A stretch of DNA of 64,000 nt from Pseudoalteromonas shioyasakiensis (GTDB lineage Bacteria; Pseudomonadota; Gammaproteobacteria; Enterobacterales; Alteromonadaceae): assembly GCF_001550135.1 (NCBI RefSeq), contig NZ_LRUE01000018.1:188540-252539 (forward strand), written 5' to 3'. Made by a program: the position numbers and the translations under genes. The notes below the pieces were generated by a model, which was not told the origin of the DNA, did no database searches, and saw only the letters and a program-made list of their open reading frames with translations. Each line of letters opens with the position of its first letter. Positions within the stretch are counted from its first letter, which is position 1. Positions 40,845 to 50,280 of the stretch are shown here, piece by piece.

Positions 40845-41693
40845 ATGTCAGTCCCTCACACTTTAATTAGCCAACTGGTAAAACTCGCCCTTGATGAAGA
40901 TTTAGATTACCAAAGCGCAAATGACGGTGATATTACCGCGCAACTAATTCCAGAAAATGAGCTAGCTAATGCTAAGGTAATTACTCGTGAAGACTGTGTA
41001 TTTTGTGGTAAAGACATTATTTTAGAAGTATTTAAGCAAGTCGACCCTACAGTAAATGTTGAAGTACTCGTAAATGACGGCGACAAAGTAGCAGCAAATA
41101 GTACACTATTTACAGCATCAGGCTCAGCTCGCGCAATTTTAACCGCAGAGCGCACTGCCCTTAACTTTGTACAAACACTCTCAGGTACAGCAACAACAAC
41201 AGCTCATTATGTAAAAGAGCTTGAGGGCACGACTACGCAGCTACTCGACACTCGTAAAACAATTCCAGGTTTACGTGCGCTACAAAAATACGCTGTGAAA
41301 TGTGGTGGTGGCGCGAATCATCGCATCGGCCTTTTTGATGCGTTCTTAATTAAAGAAAACCACATTGCAGCCTGTGGTGGTATTGATAAAGCAGTCGCTC
41401 AAGCTAAATTAAACCACCCGACTAAACCAGTTGAAGTAGAAGTAGAATCACTTGCTGAGCTTGAACAAGCGATAACAGCTGGTGCTGATATCATCATGCT
41501 TGATAACTTTACTGTAGAGCAAATTCAACAAGCAGTTGTGCTAACAGACAAACGAGCAAAGCTTGAGGTATCTGGCAACATGACACTTGAAACTTTAAAA
41601 GCTTATTCACAGGCCGGTGTTGACTTTATTTCAAGTGGCGCCCTTACAAAAAATTTACAATCAATCGATCTTTCAATGAGATTTAACGGCTAA
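40845..41693 (+). CDS. nadC: Quinolinate phosphoribosyltransferase NadC
   Basis: A 282-residue enzyme making nicotinate mononucleotide for NAD. It has the RTALNF motif, LLDTRKTIPGLRALQKYAVKCGGGANHRIGLFDAFLIKENH (the conserved Arg, Lys and His residues) and EVEVESLAEL. The ampD/nadC divergent pair beside pilA is conserved in gammaproteobacteria. Confidence 0.97.
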   Translation: MSVPHTLISQLVKLALDEDLDYQSANDGDITAQLIPENELANAKVITREDCVFCGKDIILEVFKQVDPTVNVEVLVNDGDKVAANSTLFTASGSARAILTAERTALNFVQTLSGTATTTAHYVKELEGTTTQLLDTRKTIPGLRALQKYAVKCGGGANHRIGLFDAFLIKENHIAACGGIDKAVAQAKLNHPTKPVEVEVESLAELEQAITAGADIIMLDNFTVEQIQQAVVLTDKRAKLEVSGNMTLETLKAYSQAGVDFISSGALTKNLQSIDLSMRFNG

Positions 41694-41704
41694 AATTTCT
41701 CTTA

Positions 41705-41765
41705 TACGTATTTAATGTTTTACCTAATTCGTTGACAAGAAAATAAAAAAAGCATTAAATACGTA
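41705..41765. repeat. Perfect 13-bp inverted repeat downstream of nadC
   Basis: TACGTATTTAATG (41705-41717) and its exact complement (41753-41765) enclose 35 bases. It begins 12 bp after the nadC stop. The arms are A+T-rich and no T run follows, so termination is not obvious. Confidence 0.8.
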
Positions 41766-42185
41766 AAAAGCCGAACAGATAACAAAAAATCAATATCTTT
41801 TCAGCGCTTTTGACTATTTTGTATACGCACGTCCTGAACCTACACAAGATTGCAATCAATTCAATAAGTTCCTGCAAGGATGCGGTGTCTATAAATAGTA
41901 CAAATATGTGTAACTAAGCTTATTTTACATCAAACAAAGGTAGGAAAGTTCTGAAAAACTGCTTACTGAACAGGAAAATAGCTTCCAAAAACATTTATTG
42001 ATGCTAAAGTAAATTTATACACGCTTAACAAGTAAAGTTTTTGCTGCTTTGTTAACATTTAAAGGTTAATAAAAGTAGTTTTAAGTAAAACTGTAAGATT
42101 TATCCTGTAAATTGAGCACTGGTTTTACAACGCTGAAGTTACAGCTAAACTTACTAAATCATCATATCCTTTAGGAGAGGAACAA
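41766..42185. other. Spacer upstream of pilA
   Basis: About 420 bp of A+T-rich DNA before pilA. AGGAGAGGAAC gives a strong ribosome site. I looked for a sigma54 element (GG-N10-GC), as is usual before pilA, and found none that fits. Confidence 0.5.
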
Positions 42186-42605
42186 ATGACACAACAAAAG
42201 CAACAGGGTTTCACCCTAATTGAATTAATGATTGTAATTGCAATCATCGGTATTCTTGCAGCCATCGCTCTACCGCAATACCAAACTTACACCAAAAAAG
42301 CACGATTCTCTGAAGTAGTTTTAGCTGCGTCTTCGGCTAAAGGTCTTGTAGATGTGTGCTATCAAACGCGAGGTGCTGGAGTTTTAACTGCATGCGATAC
42401 TGCTACAGAAATTGGTTTAAATGCATCTGGTGCTGCTGCTGGTAGCCATGTAGCTAGTGTTGCAATTGCGGAAACTACTGCTGCGATCACTGCAACAGGT
42501 GCTGCTTCTGTTGATAGTGTGACATATGTTCTAACACCAACTGAGAGTAATGGAACTTTAACTTGGGCTCAAACAGGTACATGTATCGCTGCTGGTATAT
42601 GCTAA
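42186..42605 (+). CDS. pilA: Type IV major pilin PilA
   Basis: A 139-residue prepilin. The 8-residue leader MTQQKQQG is cut by PilD before [27 protein letters not shown], with Glu5 of the mature protein. The rest is Ala/Thr-rich, with two cysteines in the first half (CYQT and TACD) and a C-terminal pair in GTCIAAGIC that can close a small D-region loop. It is preceded by a strong ribosome site and followed 18 bp later by a second pilin. Confidence 0.93.
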   Translation: MTQQKQQGFTLIELMIVIAIIGILAAIALPQYQTYTKKARFSEVVLAASSAKGLVDVCYQTRGAGVLTACDTATEIGLNASGAAAGSHVASVAIAETTAAITATGAASVDSVTYVLTPTESNGTLTWAQTGTCIAAGIC

Positions 42606-42623
42606 TTTTGAGTTCATGTAATT

Positions 42624-43049
42624 GTGAATAAACCTAAAGGTTTTACACTAGTAGAGCTAATGATTACAGTGGCAATTTTAGGCTTACTGTTATCGTTGGC
42701 TCTTCCCGCCTATAACAATCATTTTAAACGTTCAAAATTCACTGAAGTTGTACTTGCTAGTAATGGAGTTCAAAGAGCTGTCGAGCTATGTTACCATCGG
42801 TATGTTGATCTATCTAAATGCGATGATTTCAGTAAGTTAGGCAGAAAAAAATCTGACTTTACCGCCCCAAAACACGTCTCTAATATCGAAATTTCAAACT
42901 CTAGTGGATTTACTATTACATCCACTGCAACTGCTGATGCATCAAAATCGAACGGTGATACATATATTATACAAGGCCAATTAAATGCAGGCCAACTAAT
43001 ATGGCAGTTGTCACAAACGAGCACCTGTATAAGAAATGGCACTTGCTAA
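42624..43049 (+). CDS. Second type IV pilin-like protein
   Basis: A 141-residue prepilin starting with GTG. The leader is six residues (MNKPKG) before FTLVELMITVAILGLLLSLALPAYNNHF. Its C-terminus STCIRNGTC and the FTEVVLAS..V..CY region match PilA next door, so the two come from a duplication. It is more A+T-rich and has shorter, more charged loops than PilA. It could be an alternative major pilin or a minor pilin. The last four bases overlap the convergent TfpX-like gene. Confidence 0.85.
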   Translation: MNKPKGFTLVELMITVAILGLLLSLALPAYNNHFKRSKFTEVVLASNGVQRAVELCYHRYVDLSKCDDFSKLGRKKSDFTAPKHVSNIEISNSSGFTITSTATADASKSNGDTYIIQGQLNAGQLIWQLSQTSTCIRNGTC

Positions 43050-43705
43050 AAAAAGACCATACCATTTTCTTTATTTTTGAATTGAACCAGACCTGATTTT
43101 GTAATAACTTCGCAAGATGATTCGTAACACTCGCTCGACACTGAAATTTCCAAAAAGTATTCATACATTTCAATCGGTGGTATGGCATTCTTTATCATCA
43201 TTTCATAAAAAGCTCTTTCATTACTTTGCACTCTAGGCTCATTAAAATGATATAGAGCCTCTTCATGATTTGCTCTTCTATCCTCCTTTTTTAACACTGT
43301 AAAATAGGAGTCTTGCCATTTAACTATATAGGCCAAGCGTTGACCATCTACCTGAGTAATCCCATAACCAAGTGATAAAAATTGCAATATAAGAATACAA
43401 CTAAAATTAATAGTATTTTCACGCTTCGATTTCAGTGGTGATAATAACCAAAAGTTAAAGACTGGGCCTAAAATAAGATCTATTGAAAGGATAATGACTG
43501 CTATACCCACTAAATCCGTAAGTAAATATCGCCCATTATTGAACCAACTAAAAAAAAGTAAAGCGCCGACTACGAATAAGAGCAGACCGCTCACAAGAAA
43601 ATGAATGAAACTCCAAACAAACTTAGTTCTATAAACCTTTAATGTATTTTGCACTTTTGAGACCTTAATCATCTGAATCTTCGTATTTAAGCAAGATAAC
43701 ATCAC
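43046..43705 (-). CDS. TfpX/TfpZ-like type IV pilin accessory protein
   Basis: A 219-residue protein with three or four membrane segments in the first 120 residues and a soluble C-terminal part. The features VIILSIDLILGPVFNFWLLSPLK and ILILQFLSLGYGITQVDGQRLAYIV match the TfpX/TfpZ family, whose genes accompany particular pilin alleles and help their assembly. The start is uncertain because an upstream ATG at 43705 and a later ATG at about 43669 are both possible. It runs opposite to both pilins, and the stretch is markedly A+T-rich. Confidence 0.8.
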   Translation of the reverse strand: MMLSCLNTKIQMIKVSKVQNTLKVYRTKFVWSFIHFLVSGLLLFVVGALLFFSWFNNGRYLLTDLVGIAVIILSIDLILGPVFNFWLLSPLKSKRENTINFSCILILQFLSLGYGITQVDGQRLAYIVKWQDSYFTVLKKEDRRANHEEALYHFNEPRVQSNERAFYEMMIKNAIPPIEMYEYFLEISVSSECYESSCEVITKSGLVQFKNKENGMVFF

Positions 43706-43781
43706 CTTATCAATTGTTTAAGCTTCAAAAGGCCGCTACTATTAAGTTACTAAACATCAATCAGTAACATATGGATTTACA

Positions 43782-45008
43782 ATGAGTAAAGTTCAAGAAA
43801 AGCAATCTTTAGATACTTTTGAATGGGTTGGTGTAAGTGCTCGAGGAAAGAAATTAGAAGGCGAACTTTCAGGACAAAGCATAGCTTTAGTCAAAGCCCA
43901 ACTTCGTAAGCAAGGCATAACTCCTTCAAAAGTAAAACGTAAAGCGAAGCCTTTGTTCGGAGCAAGAGTACAAAAAATCACTGCTAAAGATATTGCGCTT
44001 ATAACTAGACAAATAGCTACAATGTTGATGGCTGGTGTACCACTAATTCAATCAATTGAAATGATCGGTTCAGGAGCAAAGAATAAAAGCGTCGCTAAGC
44101 TAATGGAAAGTATTAGTGATGACGTAAAAGCGGGTATGCCTTTATCACAAAGCCTCAGAAAGCACCCTCGCTATTTTGATGATTTATATTGTGATCTAGT
44201 AGCCTCAGGTGAGCAATCGGGTGCCCTTGATAAAATTTTTGACCGCGTAGCCCTTTATAAAGAAAAAGCAGAAGCATTAAAATCAAAAATTAAAAAAGCT
44301 ATGTTTTACCCCATTGCTGTTTTAGTGGTTGCTCTAATCGTTACATCTATTCTTCTTATATTTGTAGTTCCACAATTCCAGGATATTTTTAATGGCTTTG
44401 GTGCTGAGTTACCTGCATTCACCCTTATGGTGATTGGCATTTCAGAGTTTATGCAGGAATATTGGTGGATCGTACTTCTAGTATTATTTGCTGCAGGCTA
44501 TACGTATAAAGAAGCTTTACTTAGAAGCAAAAAACTCAGAGATGCTAATGATAGAGCGATATTAAAACTACCTGTTATTGGCATGATTTTAAATAAAGCA
44601 GCGGTTGCTCGCTATGCCCGTACACTTTCTACTACGTTTGCTGCTGGTGTACCTCTGGTTGATGCACTTGATTCTGCAGCGGGCGCTTCCGGTAATGCAG
44701 TGTATCGTTATGCAATTTTAGAAATAAAGGCCGAGGTCAGTTCAGGAAATTTAATGAACTGGGCAATGCGAAACTCTAAAATTTTCCCCGATATGGTCGT
44801 ACAAATGGTGGCCATAGGTGAAGAGTCTGGCTCTCTCGATGGCATGCTTGCCAAAGTAGCAACCATTTATGAGCAAGAAGTTGATGATGCCGTTGATGGT
44901 TTATCAAGCTTACTTGAGCCCCTTATAATGGCGGTTTTAGGTGTACTTGTCGGTGGTTTAATTATTGCGATGTACTTACCTATATTCCAATTAGGTTCGG
45001 TGATTTAA
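43782..45008 (+). CDS. pilC: Type IV pilus inner-membrane platform protein PilC
   Basis: A 408-residue polytopic protein with two T2SSF domains (about 75-195 and 275-400), each followed by a hydrophobic segment. Motifs are ITRQIATMLMAGVPLIQSIEM and ARTLSTTFAAGVPLVDALDSA, plus GEQSGALD and GEESGSLD. It acts with the PilB ATPase during pilus extension. Here it is not preceded by pilB. Confidence 0.95.
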   Translation: MSKVQEKQSLDTFEWVGVSARGKKLEGELSGQSIALVKAQLRKQGITPSKVKRKAKPLFGARVQKITAKDIALITRQIATMLMAGVPLIQSIEMIGSGAKNKSVAKLMESISDDVKAGMPLSQSLRKHPRYFDDLYCDLVASGEQSGALDKIFDRVALYKEKAEALKSKIKKAMFYPIAVLVVALIVTSILLIFVVPQFQDIFNGFGAELPAFTLMVIGISEFMQEYWWIVLLVLFAAGYTYKEALLRSKKLRDANDRAILKLPVIGMILNKAAVARYARTLSTTFAAGVPLVDALDSAAGASGNAVYRYAILEIKAEVSSGNLMNWAMRNSKIFPDMVVQMVAIGEESGSLDGMLAKVATIYEQEVDDAVDGLSSLLEPLIMAVLGVLVGGLIIAMYLPIFQLGSVI

Positions 45009-45012
45009 ACAT

Positions 45013-45050
45013 AGCTGTAAGCTGTAAGCTGTAAGCTGTAAGCTGTAAGC
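45013..45050. repeat. 7-bp tandem array, AGCTGTA x5.4
   Basis: Five perfect units and three further bases, starting four bases after the pilC stop, between pilC and pilD. Confidence 0.97.
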
Positions 45051-45158
45051 AAACTCTAAATGCTTGTTGATTGCTTGCAACATAAAATAAATAATAAAAA
45101 CAGCTCAACACAGCGAAATAAAAATCGGCCTTTAAATGGCCAGAAGTTAGGTATTTTA

Positions 45159-46055
45159 ATGGAAAACTTTTTTCTTGATATAACCACTGCGATGCAAAGT
45201 CAGCAGTGGTTTTATTTTTTGACGGTGGGCTTAGTAAGCCTGTGTATTGGTAGCTTTTTGAATGTGGTGATTTATCGTTTGCCACTGATGATGAAAAGAG
45301 AATGGCAAACTGAGTGCCGTATTGTATTGGCCGATGAGCTCAATTCAAAACAGCAAACAGAACAAGCTCCCTTTAATTTAGTAAAACCTAATTCAACTTG
45401 CCCTAAATGCCAAGCACCGATTAAAGCTTGGCAAAATATCCCTGTCTTAAGTTGGCTATTGCTAAAAGGTCGCTGTGCAAATTGTCAAACACCGATCTCT
45501 GTGCGCTACCCTATTGTAGAAATGCTTACAGCGGTTTTAAGTTTAGTTGTCGCCGCTGTTTTTGGCCCAACAACGCTTGCTCTTCTTTATATATTGATTA
45601 CTTGGTTTTTAGTTGCATTAACTTTTATCGATGTAGATCACATGTTATTGCCCGACCAGCTCACCCTGCCACTCGTTTGGTTAGCGCTGATTGCTGCCAC
45701 TATGGATATTACCATTGCACCGAGCGATGCCATTATCGGCGCAGCAGTTGGCTACCTGAGCTTATGGAGTGTCTATTGGTTATTCAAGCTTGCTACGGGT
45801 AAAGAAGGCATGGGTTATGGCGACTTTAAACTATTAGCCGTGTTTGGTGCGCTACTTGGCTGGCAAGATATTTTAACTATCGTGCTGCTATCAAGTGTCG
45901 TCGGTGCCATCATCGGCATTGCGCAAATCATTATTCAAGGTAAAGACAAAACTACGCCAATCCCGTTTGGGCCTTATCTTGCCATCGCAGGATGGGTCAC
46001 CTTACTTTGGGGTGAGCAAATTAAAAGTTATTACTTTAACTATTTAGGTTACTAA
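45159..46055 (+). CDS. pilD: Prepilin peptidase and N-methylase PilD
   Basis: A 298-residue polytopic aspartic protease. The zinc-type tetracysteine CPKC...CANC is near residues 75-110. Catalytic aspartates are in FIDVDHMLLPD and GYGDFKLLA. About seven further membrane segments follow. I use the ATG at 45159, with AGG upstream; the frame runs 33 codons further but through the heptamer-flanking spacer. It is followed by coaE after 2 bp. Confidence 0.95.
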   Translation: MENFFLDITTAMQSQQWFYFLTVGLVSLCIGSFLNVVIYRLPLMMKREWQTECRIVLADELNSKQQTEQAPFNLVKPNSTCPKCQAPIKAWQNIPVLSWLLLKGRCANCQTPISVRYPIVEMLTAVLSLVVAAVFGPTTLALLYILITWFLVALTFIDVDHMLLPDQLTLPLVWLALIAATMDITIAPSDAIIGAAVGYLSLWSVYWLFKLATGKEGMGYGDFKLLAVFGALLGWQDILTIVLLSSVVGAIIGIAQIIIQGKDKTTPIPFGPYLAIAGWVTLLWGEQIKSYYFNYLGY

Positions 46056-46057
46056 TT

Positions 46058-46657
46058 ATGGCAAACTGGGTTTTAGGGCTAACCGGTGGTATTGGCTCAG
46101 GCAAAAGTGCAGTAAGCGCCATGTTTGAAGAGCTTGGTATTCAGGTGGTTGATGCCGATATTGTAGCCCGAGAAGTCGTCGAGCCGGGCTCTGTTGGCCT
46201 TACAAAAATTACAGCACATTTTGGTGATGAGATACTCACGAGTAACGGCACGCTTGATCGCGCAAAACTAAGAGCAATTATCTTTGCCGATGAATCACAA
46301 AAGCAATGGCTAAATAACTTATTGCATCCACTTATTCGAGAATCAATGCTGAGCCAATTAAAGCAAGCCACCAGCAATTATGTCATCTTAGTTGCTCCCT
46401 TACTTTTTGAAAATGGCTTAGAAAAATACTGCAACCATACCTTGCTAATTGATGTTCCGGTTGATGTACAAATAACAAGAACTACAGCCCGTGATAATGT
46501 CTCTGTAGAATTAGCTAAGCAAATTATCGCTTCTCAAATGAGCAGAGCTGATAAACAACAAAAAGCGGGAGATATTTTAGATAATAACCGCCCTCTTGAA
46601 GAAGTAAAAACGGATGCGCAAAAACTGCATGAAAAGTATCTAAAACACTCTCACTAG
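46058..46657 (+). CDS. coaE: Dephospho-CoA kinase
   Basis: A 199-residue kinase for the last step of CoA synthesis. Walker A is GLTGGIGSGKS, followed by VVDADIVAREVVEPG and the lid region. The pilD-coaE order is conserved, but coaE is normally followed by zapD and here by pilB. Confidence 0.96.
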   Translation: MANWVLGLTGGIGSGKSAVSAMFEELGIQVVDADIVAREVVEPGSVGLTKITAHFGDEILTSNGTLDRAKLRAIIFADESQKQWLNNLLHPLIRESMLSQLKQATSNYVILVAPLLFENGLEKYCNHTLLIDVPVDVQITRTTARDNVSVELAKQIIASQMSRADKQQKAGDILDNNRPLEEVKTDAQKLHEKYLKHSH

Positions 46658-46850
46658 GCTATTGATTTTATTTATAGATTCTCATTCAATAGAAGACCCT
46701 AAAACCAATACAAAAGTACCAACCCACACTCTAAACAACTGAGTTTTAGGTTAATTTTTTTTGCAATTTTTCTAAAATCAGACAAGACTGATGTAATAGC
46801 CTTACTTTTTCTGTTAGATTGTGGCAATAAAGGATCAATCTAGGTGCGCA

Positions 46851-48527
46851 ATGAATATAAACTCACCGCTACTTCGAAAATTTATTACACTCGGTCGCAT
46901 TGATGCAGAGACCGTAAAATCAAAGCAGCGCGAATATAACTCTACTGCAGAGCTTATTTCTAAAACATGTGGAATGGCTGGCCATGAGCTCGCAGAGCAA
47001 TGTACAGACCTTTTTCGTGTGCCTTATTTTGACATCAAAGACTTTGACGTTGCGAACATTAGCGAAGAACTAGTTAAAGATAAACTAATTCGTGAGCACC
47101 ACATTTTACCTCTAGTTAAAAAGGGCCGTAAGCTCTACATTGCAGCCTCAGATCCAACCGACTACGGTGCCTTTGAAAACTTTGAATTTAGTACAGGCCT
47201 TTCATGCGAAGTGGTCGTTGTTGATTACACGCAACTTGAAAACAAAATTGAGCAATTACTTGATGCCGCAGGTGGCTTACACTTAAGTGAAGATGAGTTT
47301 AAAGAACTTGGTGAGCTTGAAACAGAAGCCCCTCGCGACTTAGCTAGCAAAGATGAAGATAAAGACGATGCCCCTATTATCGTTTACATCAATAAGATTT
47401 TGATGGATGCGATTAAAAAAGGGGCCTCGGATCTACACTTTGAGCCTTACGAACACCGCTACCGCGTGCGTTTTCGTATCGATGGTATTTTGCATGAAAT
47501 GGCAAGTCCGCCAAATAGCTTAGCGAGCCGTTTATCTGCGCGTATCAAGGTTATGTCACGACTAGACATAGCTGAAAAACGTAAACCTCAAGACGGCCGT
47601 ATTAAGCTTAAAATTACTGAACGTAAAAGTATCGACTTCCGTGTCAGTACATTGCCTACTCTTTGGGGCGAGAAAATCGTAATGCGTATTCTCGACTCAT
47701 CAAGTGCTATGCTAGGTATCGATGTGCTTGGCTATGAACCTGAGCAGAAAAAACTCTACATGGACGCACTAGAGCAACCACAAGGCATGATCCTAGTAAC
47801 CGGTCCAACAGGCTCTGGTAAAACGGTATCACTTTATACAGGTTTGAATATTCTTAACCAGCCAGAACGTAATATCAGTACTGCCGAGGATCCAGTAGAG
47901 ATCAACCTTGAAGGGATTAACCAAGTTCAAATTAATCCAAAGGCAGATATGACCTTTGCCAATGCATTAAAGGCTTTCTTACGACAAGATCCTGACGTAG
48001 TAATGGTTGGTGAGATCCGTGACCTTGAAACCGCTGAAATAGCAATTAAAGCGGCGCAAACGGGTCACTTGGTATTATCAACTCTGCATACAAACTCTGC
48101 ACCAGAAACTCTTACTCGTCTTTTAAATATGGGTGTTCCTGCTTATAATGTAGCAAGCTCTATCAGCCTTATTATTGCGCAGCGTCTAGCAAGACGACTT
48201 TGTCCTAAGTGTAAAACACCAGAAAAACTACCTGATGAAGAATTGATTCGCCAAGGTTTTGATAAAGACAAGCTCAATGAAGTTCAGTTATTTGCACCAA
48301 AAGGCTGCGATAGCTGTACTGAAGGCTATAAAGGTCGAGTTGGTATTTACGAGGTAATGCAAATTACCCCTGAAATAGCGCAAATTATTATGCGTGGTGG
48401 TAACTCACTCGAAATCGCTGAAGTATCTCTGCGCTCAGGCTTTAATGATCTGCGTTTATCTGGCCTGAAAAAAGCCGCCGACGGTGTTACCTCTCTAGCA
48501 GAAATAAACCGAGTAACGAGTTTCTAA
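46851..48527 (+). CDS. pilB: Type IV pilus extension ATPase PilB
   Basis: A 558-residue GspE-family ATPase. The N-terminal MshEN-like domain (about 1-150) is followed by the ATPase with Walker A GPTGSGKT near residue 325, the Asp box, Walker [17 protein letters not shown] and the His box HTNSAPET. A zinc tetracysteine (CPKC...CDSC) lies near 460-490. The ATG at 46851 has AGGTG four bases upstream; a GTG ten codons before it is less likely. Its place between coaE and yacG is unusual. Confidence 0.95.
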   Translation: MNINSPLLRKFITLGRIDAETVKSKQREYNSTAELISKTCGMAGHELAEQCTDLFRVPYFDIKDFDVANISEELVKDKLIREHHILPLVKKGRKLYIAASDPTDYGAFENFEFSTGLSCEVVVVDYTQLENKIEQLLDAAGGLHLSEDEFKELGELETEAPRDLASKDEDKDDAPIIVYINKILMDAIKKGASDLHFEPYEHRYRVRFRIDGILHEMASPPNSLASRLSARIKVMSRLDIAEKRKPQDGRIKLKITERKSIDFRVSTLPTLWGEKIVMRILDSSSAMLGIDVLGYEPEQKKLYMDALEQPQGMILVTGPTGSGKTVSLYTGLNILNQPERNISTAEDPVEINLEGINQVQINPKADMTFANALKAFLRQDPDVVMVGEIRDLETAEIAIKAAQTGHLVLSTLHTNSAPETLTRLLNMGVPAYNVASSISLIIAQRLARRLCPKCKTPEKLPDEELIRQGFDKDKLNEVQLFAPKGCDSCTEGYKGRVGIYEVMQITPEIAQIIMRGGNSLEIAEVSLRSGFNDLRLSGLKKAADGVTSLAEINRVTSF

Positions 48528-48600
48528 ACAAATTCGTTACTGGATTATCAGCTAACTGTTCAGTAAGATCTGACAAAAGTGCTTATTTGAGAGTTATTCC

Positions 48601-48834
48601 ATGCCAACAGTTGTAAACTGCCCAACATGCAAAGCCAAAGTTGAATGGTCAGAGCAAAGCCCGCATCGTCCATTTTGCTCAAAACGCTGCCAGCTAATTG
48701 ATTTAGGCGAGTGGTCGTTTGAAAACAATAAAATTTCTAGCCCAATTAGCAATGCTAATGATTTGAGCCAAGATATGATTGAAGACATCGAAGCAATGCT
48801 GGCTAAAAACGATGATTCATTCTTTAAAGAATAA
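48601..48834 (+). CDS. yacG: DNA gyrase inhibitor YacG
   Basis: A 77-residue zinc protein with the four cysteines CPTC...FCSKRC and LIDLGEW, the YacG signature. In E. coli YacG binds gyrase B. The C-terminal tail is acidic. Confidence 0.93.
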   Translation: MPTVVNCPTCKAKVEWSEQSPHRPFCSKRCQLIDLGEWSFENNKISSPISNANDLSQDMIEDIEAMLAKNDDSFFKE

Positions 48835-48846
48835 AGCGTCAAATAC

Positions 48847-48874
48847 AAAAAATGCGGCAATTGCCGCATTTTTT
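48847..48874. terminator. Bidirectional terminator between yacG and the Spy-like gene
   Basis: A 12-bp perfect stem AAAAAATGCGGC/GCCGCATTTTTT with loop AATT, flanked by A and T runs. Confidence 0.9.
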
Positions 48875-48890
48875 AATATAACTATCACTT

Positions 48891-49418
48891 TTAACCTTCA
48901 GAACGCTCAGCTTTGCGCTCGCCGCGTGGACCATGGTGGCCCTTTTTGTGACCTTTTTTACGCAGGTGCTTTTTAATCTCTTGATAGCTTTCGCGCTGTT
49001 CAGCATTTAAAACCTGCCAAATCGCATGGTCAGATTTCATTTTTAGCATGGCAAACTGCTGACCTTTTTCTTGGCGCGCTTTAATCAGCTCTAATGCGGC
49101 ATTTTCGTCAAATGCTTTTGTTGCTAATAACGCATCCATTTTCTCTTTGTGTGCAGCACGAGCGGCTTTCATTGCATCTTTATCGCCACGCAGTGCTTCA
49201 AATTGTGTTTTCTGCTCGGCAAAAATTGCTTTAAGTTGCGTTTGCTGCTCTTCGGTAAGTTGTAATTTATCAATACCACGCTCAGAAAGTAAAAAACGAG
49301 CCTGTGGGTTCATACCACGGTTAAAGTCTCCTTTCGCCATTGCTGAAGTAGCACCTACACTAGCTGCTGCTAAACCACAAACAAGTACGAATTTAGAAAG
49401 CTTATTTGAAATAGTCAT
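48891..49418 (-). CDS. Spy/CpxP-family periplasmic protein
   Basis: A 175-residue exported helical protein. The signal peptide ends TSAMA-KGD. The two LTxxQ-type motifs of Spy/CpxP are LTEEQQTQL near residue 55 and LNAEQRESY near 137. The C-terminus is rich in His, Lys and Arg. I choose the ATG at 49418 because AAGG lies eight bases upstream of it. In E. coli CpxP holds the CpxA sensor off and Spy is a chaperone; the divergent cpxRA and the CpxR boxes between them favour a CpxP-like role. Confidence 0.85.
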   Translation of the reverse strand: MTISNKLSKFVLVCGLAAASVGATSAMAKGDFNRGMNPQARFLLSERGIDKLQLTEEQQTQLKAIFAEQKTQFEALRGDKDAMKAARAAHKEKMDALLATKAFDENAALELIKARQEKGQQFAMLKMKSDHAIWQVLNAEQRESYQEIKKHLRKKGHKKGHHGPRGERKAERSEG

Positions 49419-49509
49419 AATCATTACCTTTTGTTGGGTTGTGCTCTGTTGTCGTTTCCGACTGATGGGTTAACTATAACTAATGCAATGCAAAGGAACG
49501 CAAACCAGT

Positions 49510-49525
49510 GTAAAGGTTGTGTAAA
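49510..49525 (+). promoter_or_regulatory. CpxR box
   Basis: GTAAA-N6-GTAAA, matching the CpxR direct repeat GTAAA-N4-8-GTAAA, 65-80 bp before cpxR. Confidence 0.65.
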
Positions 49526-49533
49526 GATTCACT

Positions 49534-49547
49534 TTTACACAATTTAC
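49534..49547 (-). promoter_or_regulatory. Second CpxR box, opposite orientation
   Basis: TTTAC-N4-TTTAC on the plus strand, i.e. GTAAA-N4-GTAAA on the minus strand. Only 8 bp from the first box. Confidence 0.55.
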
Positions 49548-49589
49548 TGAGTAAAATAACCTTAAAGAAATAAATAGCTAGGTGTCAGA

Positions 49590-50279
49590 ATGAAACTATT
49601 AATGATCGACGACGATACAGGATTGTGCGAATTACTCAGCGAGTACTTATCAGCACAAGGTTTTACAGTAGAGTGTGTTCATGATGGCGCTGAAGGCCTA
49701 AAGCAAGCTATTAAGCATAACTATGAGCTAATATTGCTTGATGTGATGCTACCCTCTATGGATGGCTTTGATGTGCTAAAGCAATTAAGGCAACATAAGC
49801 TCACACCGGTGATCATGTTAACCGCGAAAGGCGAAGATTTTGATCGTATATTTGGTTTAGAACTTGGCGCAGATGATTATATTCCTAAGCCATTCAACCA
49901 CAGAGAGCTGCTAGCTCGCGTTAAAGCAATTACCCGCCGCATTGAGCATATCAACAGCTTATCTAGCCAACAGACCAGCTCATTGAGTGTTAACAGCATC
50001 AATGTTAATTTCGCAACACGAGAAGCTTCTGTTAAAGATAATGTACTGAGCCTAACTGGCACTGAGTATGAGATCCTTGCCATGCTAGTGCAACATGCAG
50101 GTGAAGTGATCAGCAAAGAGCAAATAAGTGAGCAAGTCCTTGGTAGACGCCTTGCTCCTTTTGACCGCTCAATCGATATGCATGTCAGCAACATCCGTAA
50201 AAAAATTGCAGAGCATGTTAGCAATGAACGGATCAAAACCATGCGTGGCAGTGGTTATGTATTAATACAAGGCGAATAA
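49590..50279 (+). CDS. cpxR: Envelope-stress response regulator CpxR
   Basis: A 229-residue OmpR-family regulator. The receiver has the acidic pocket DDD, the phosphorylated Asp in LLLDVMLP (about residue 51), T in LTAKG and K in PKPFN. The winged helix contains QVLGRRLAPFDRSIDMHVSNIRKKI, nearly the CpxR signature of E. coli. The stop is directly followed by cpxA. Confidence 0.93.
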   Translation: MKLLMIDDDTGLCELLSEYLSAQGFTVECVHDGAEGLKQAIKHNYELILLDVMLPSMDGFDVLKQLRQHKLTPVIMLTAKGEDFDRIFGLELGADDYIPKPFNHRELLARVKAITRRIEHINSLSSQQTSSLSVNSINVNFATREASVKDNVLSLTGTEYEILAMLVQHAGEVISKEQISEQVLGRRLAPFDRSIDMHVSNIRKKIAEHVSNERIKTMRGSGYVLIQGE

Positions 50280-50280
50280 T

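Noticed and set aside
42100..42185. Sigma54 promoter before pilA (CTGGTTTTACAACGCTG)
   Set aside because: The spacing between GG and GC is 9, not the required 10, and the flanks do not match.
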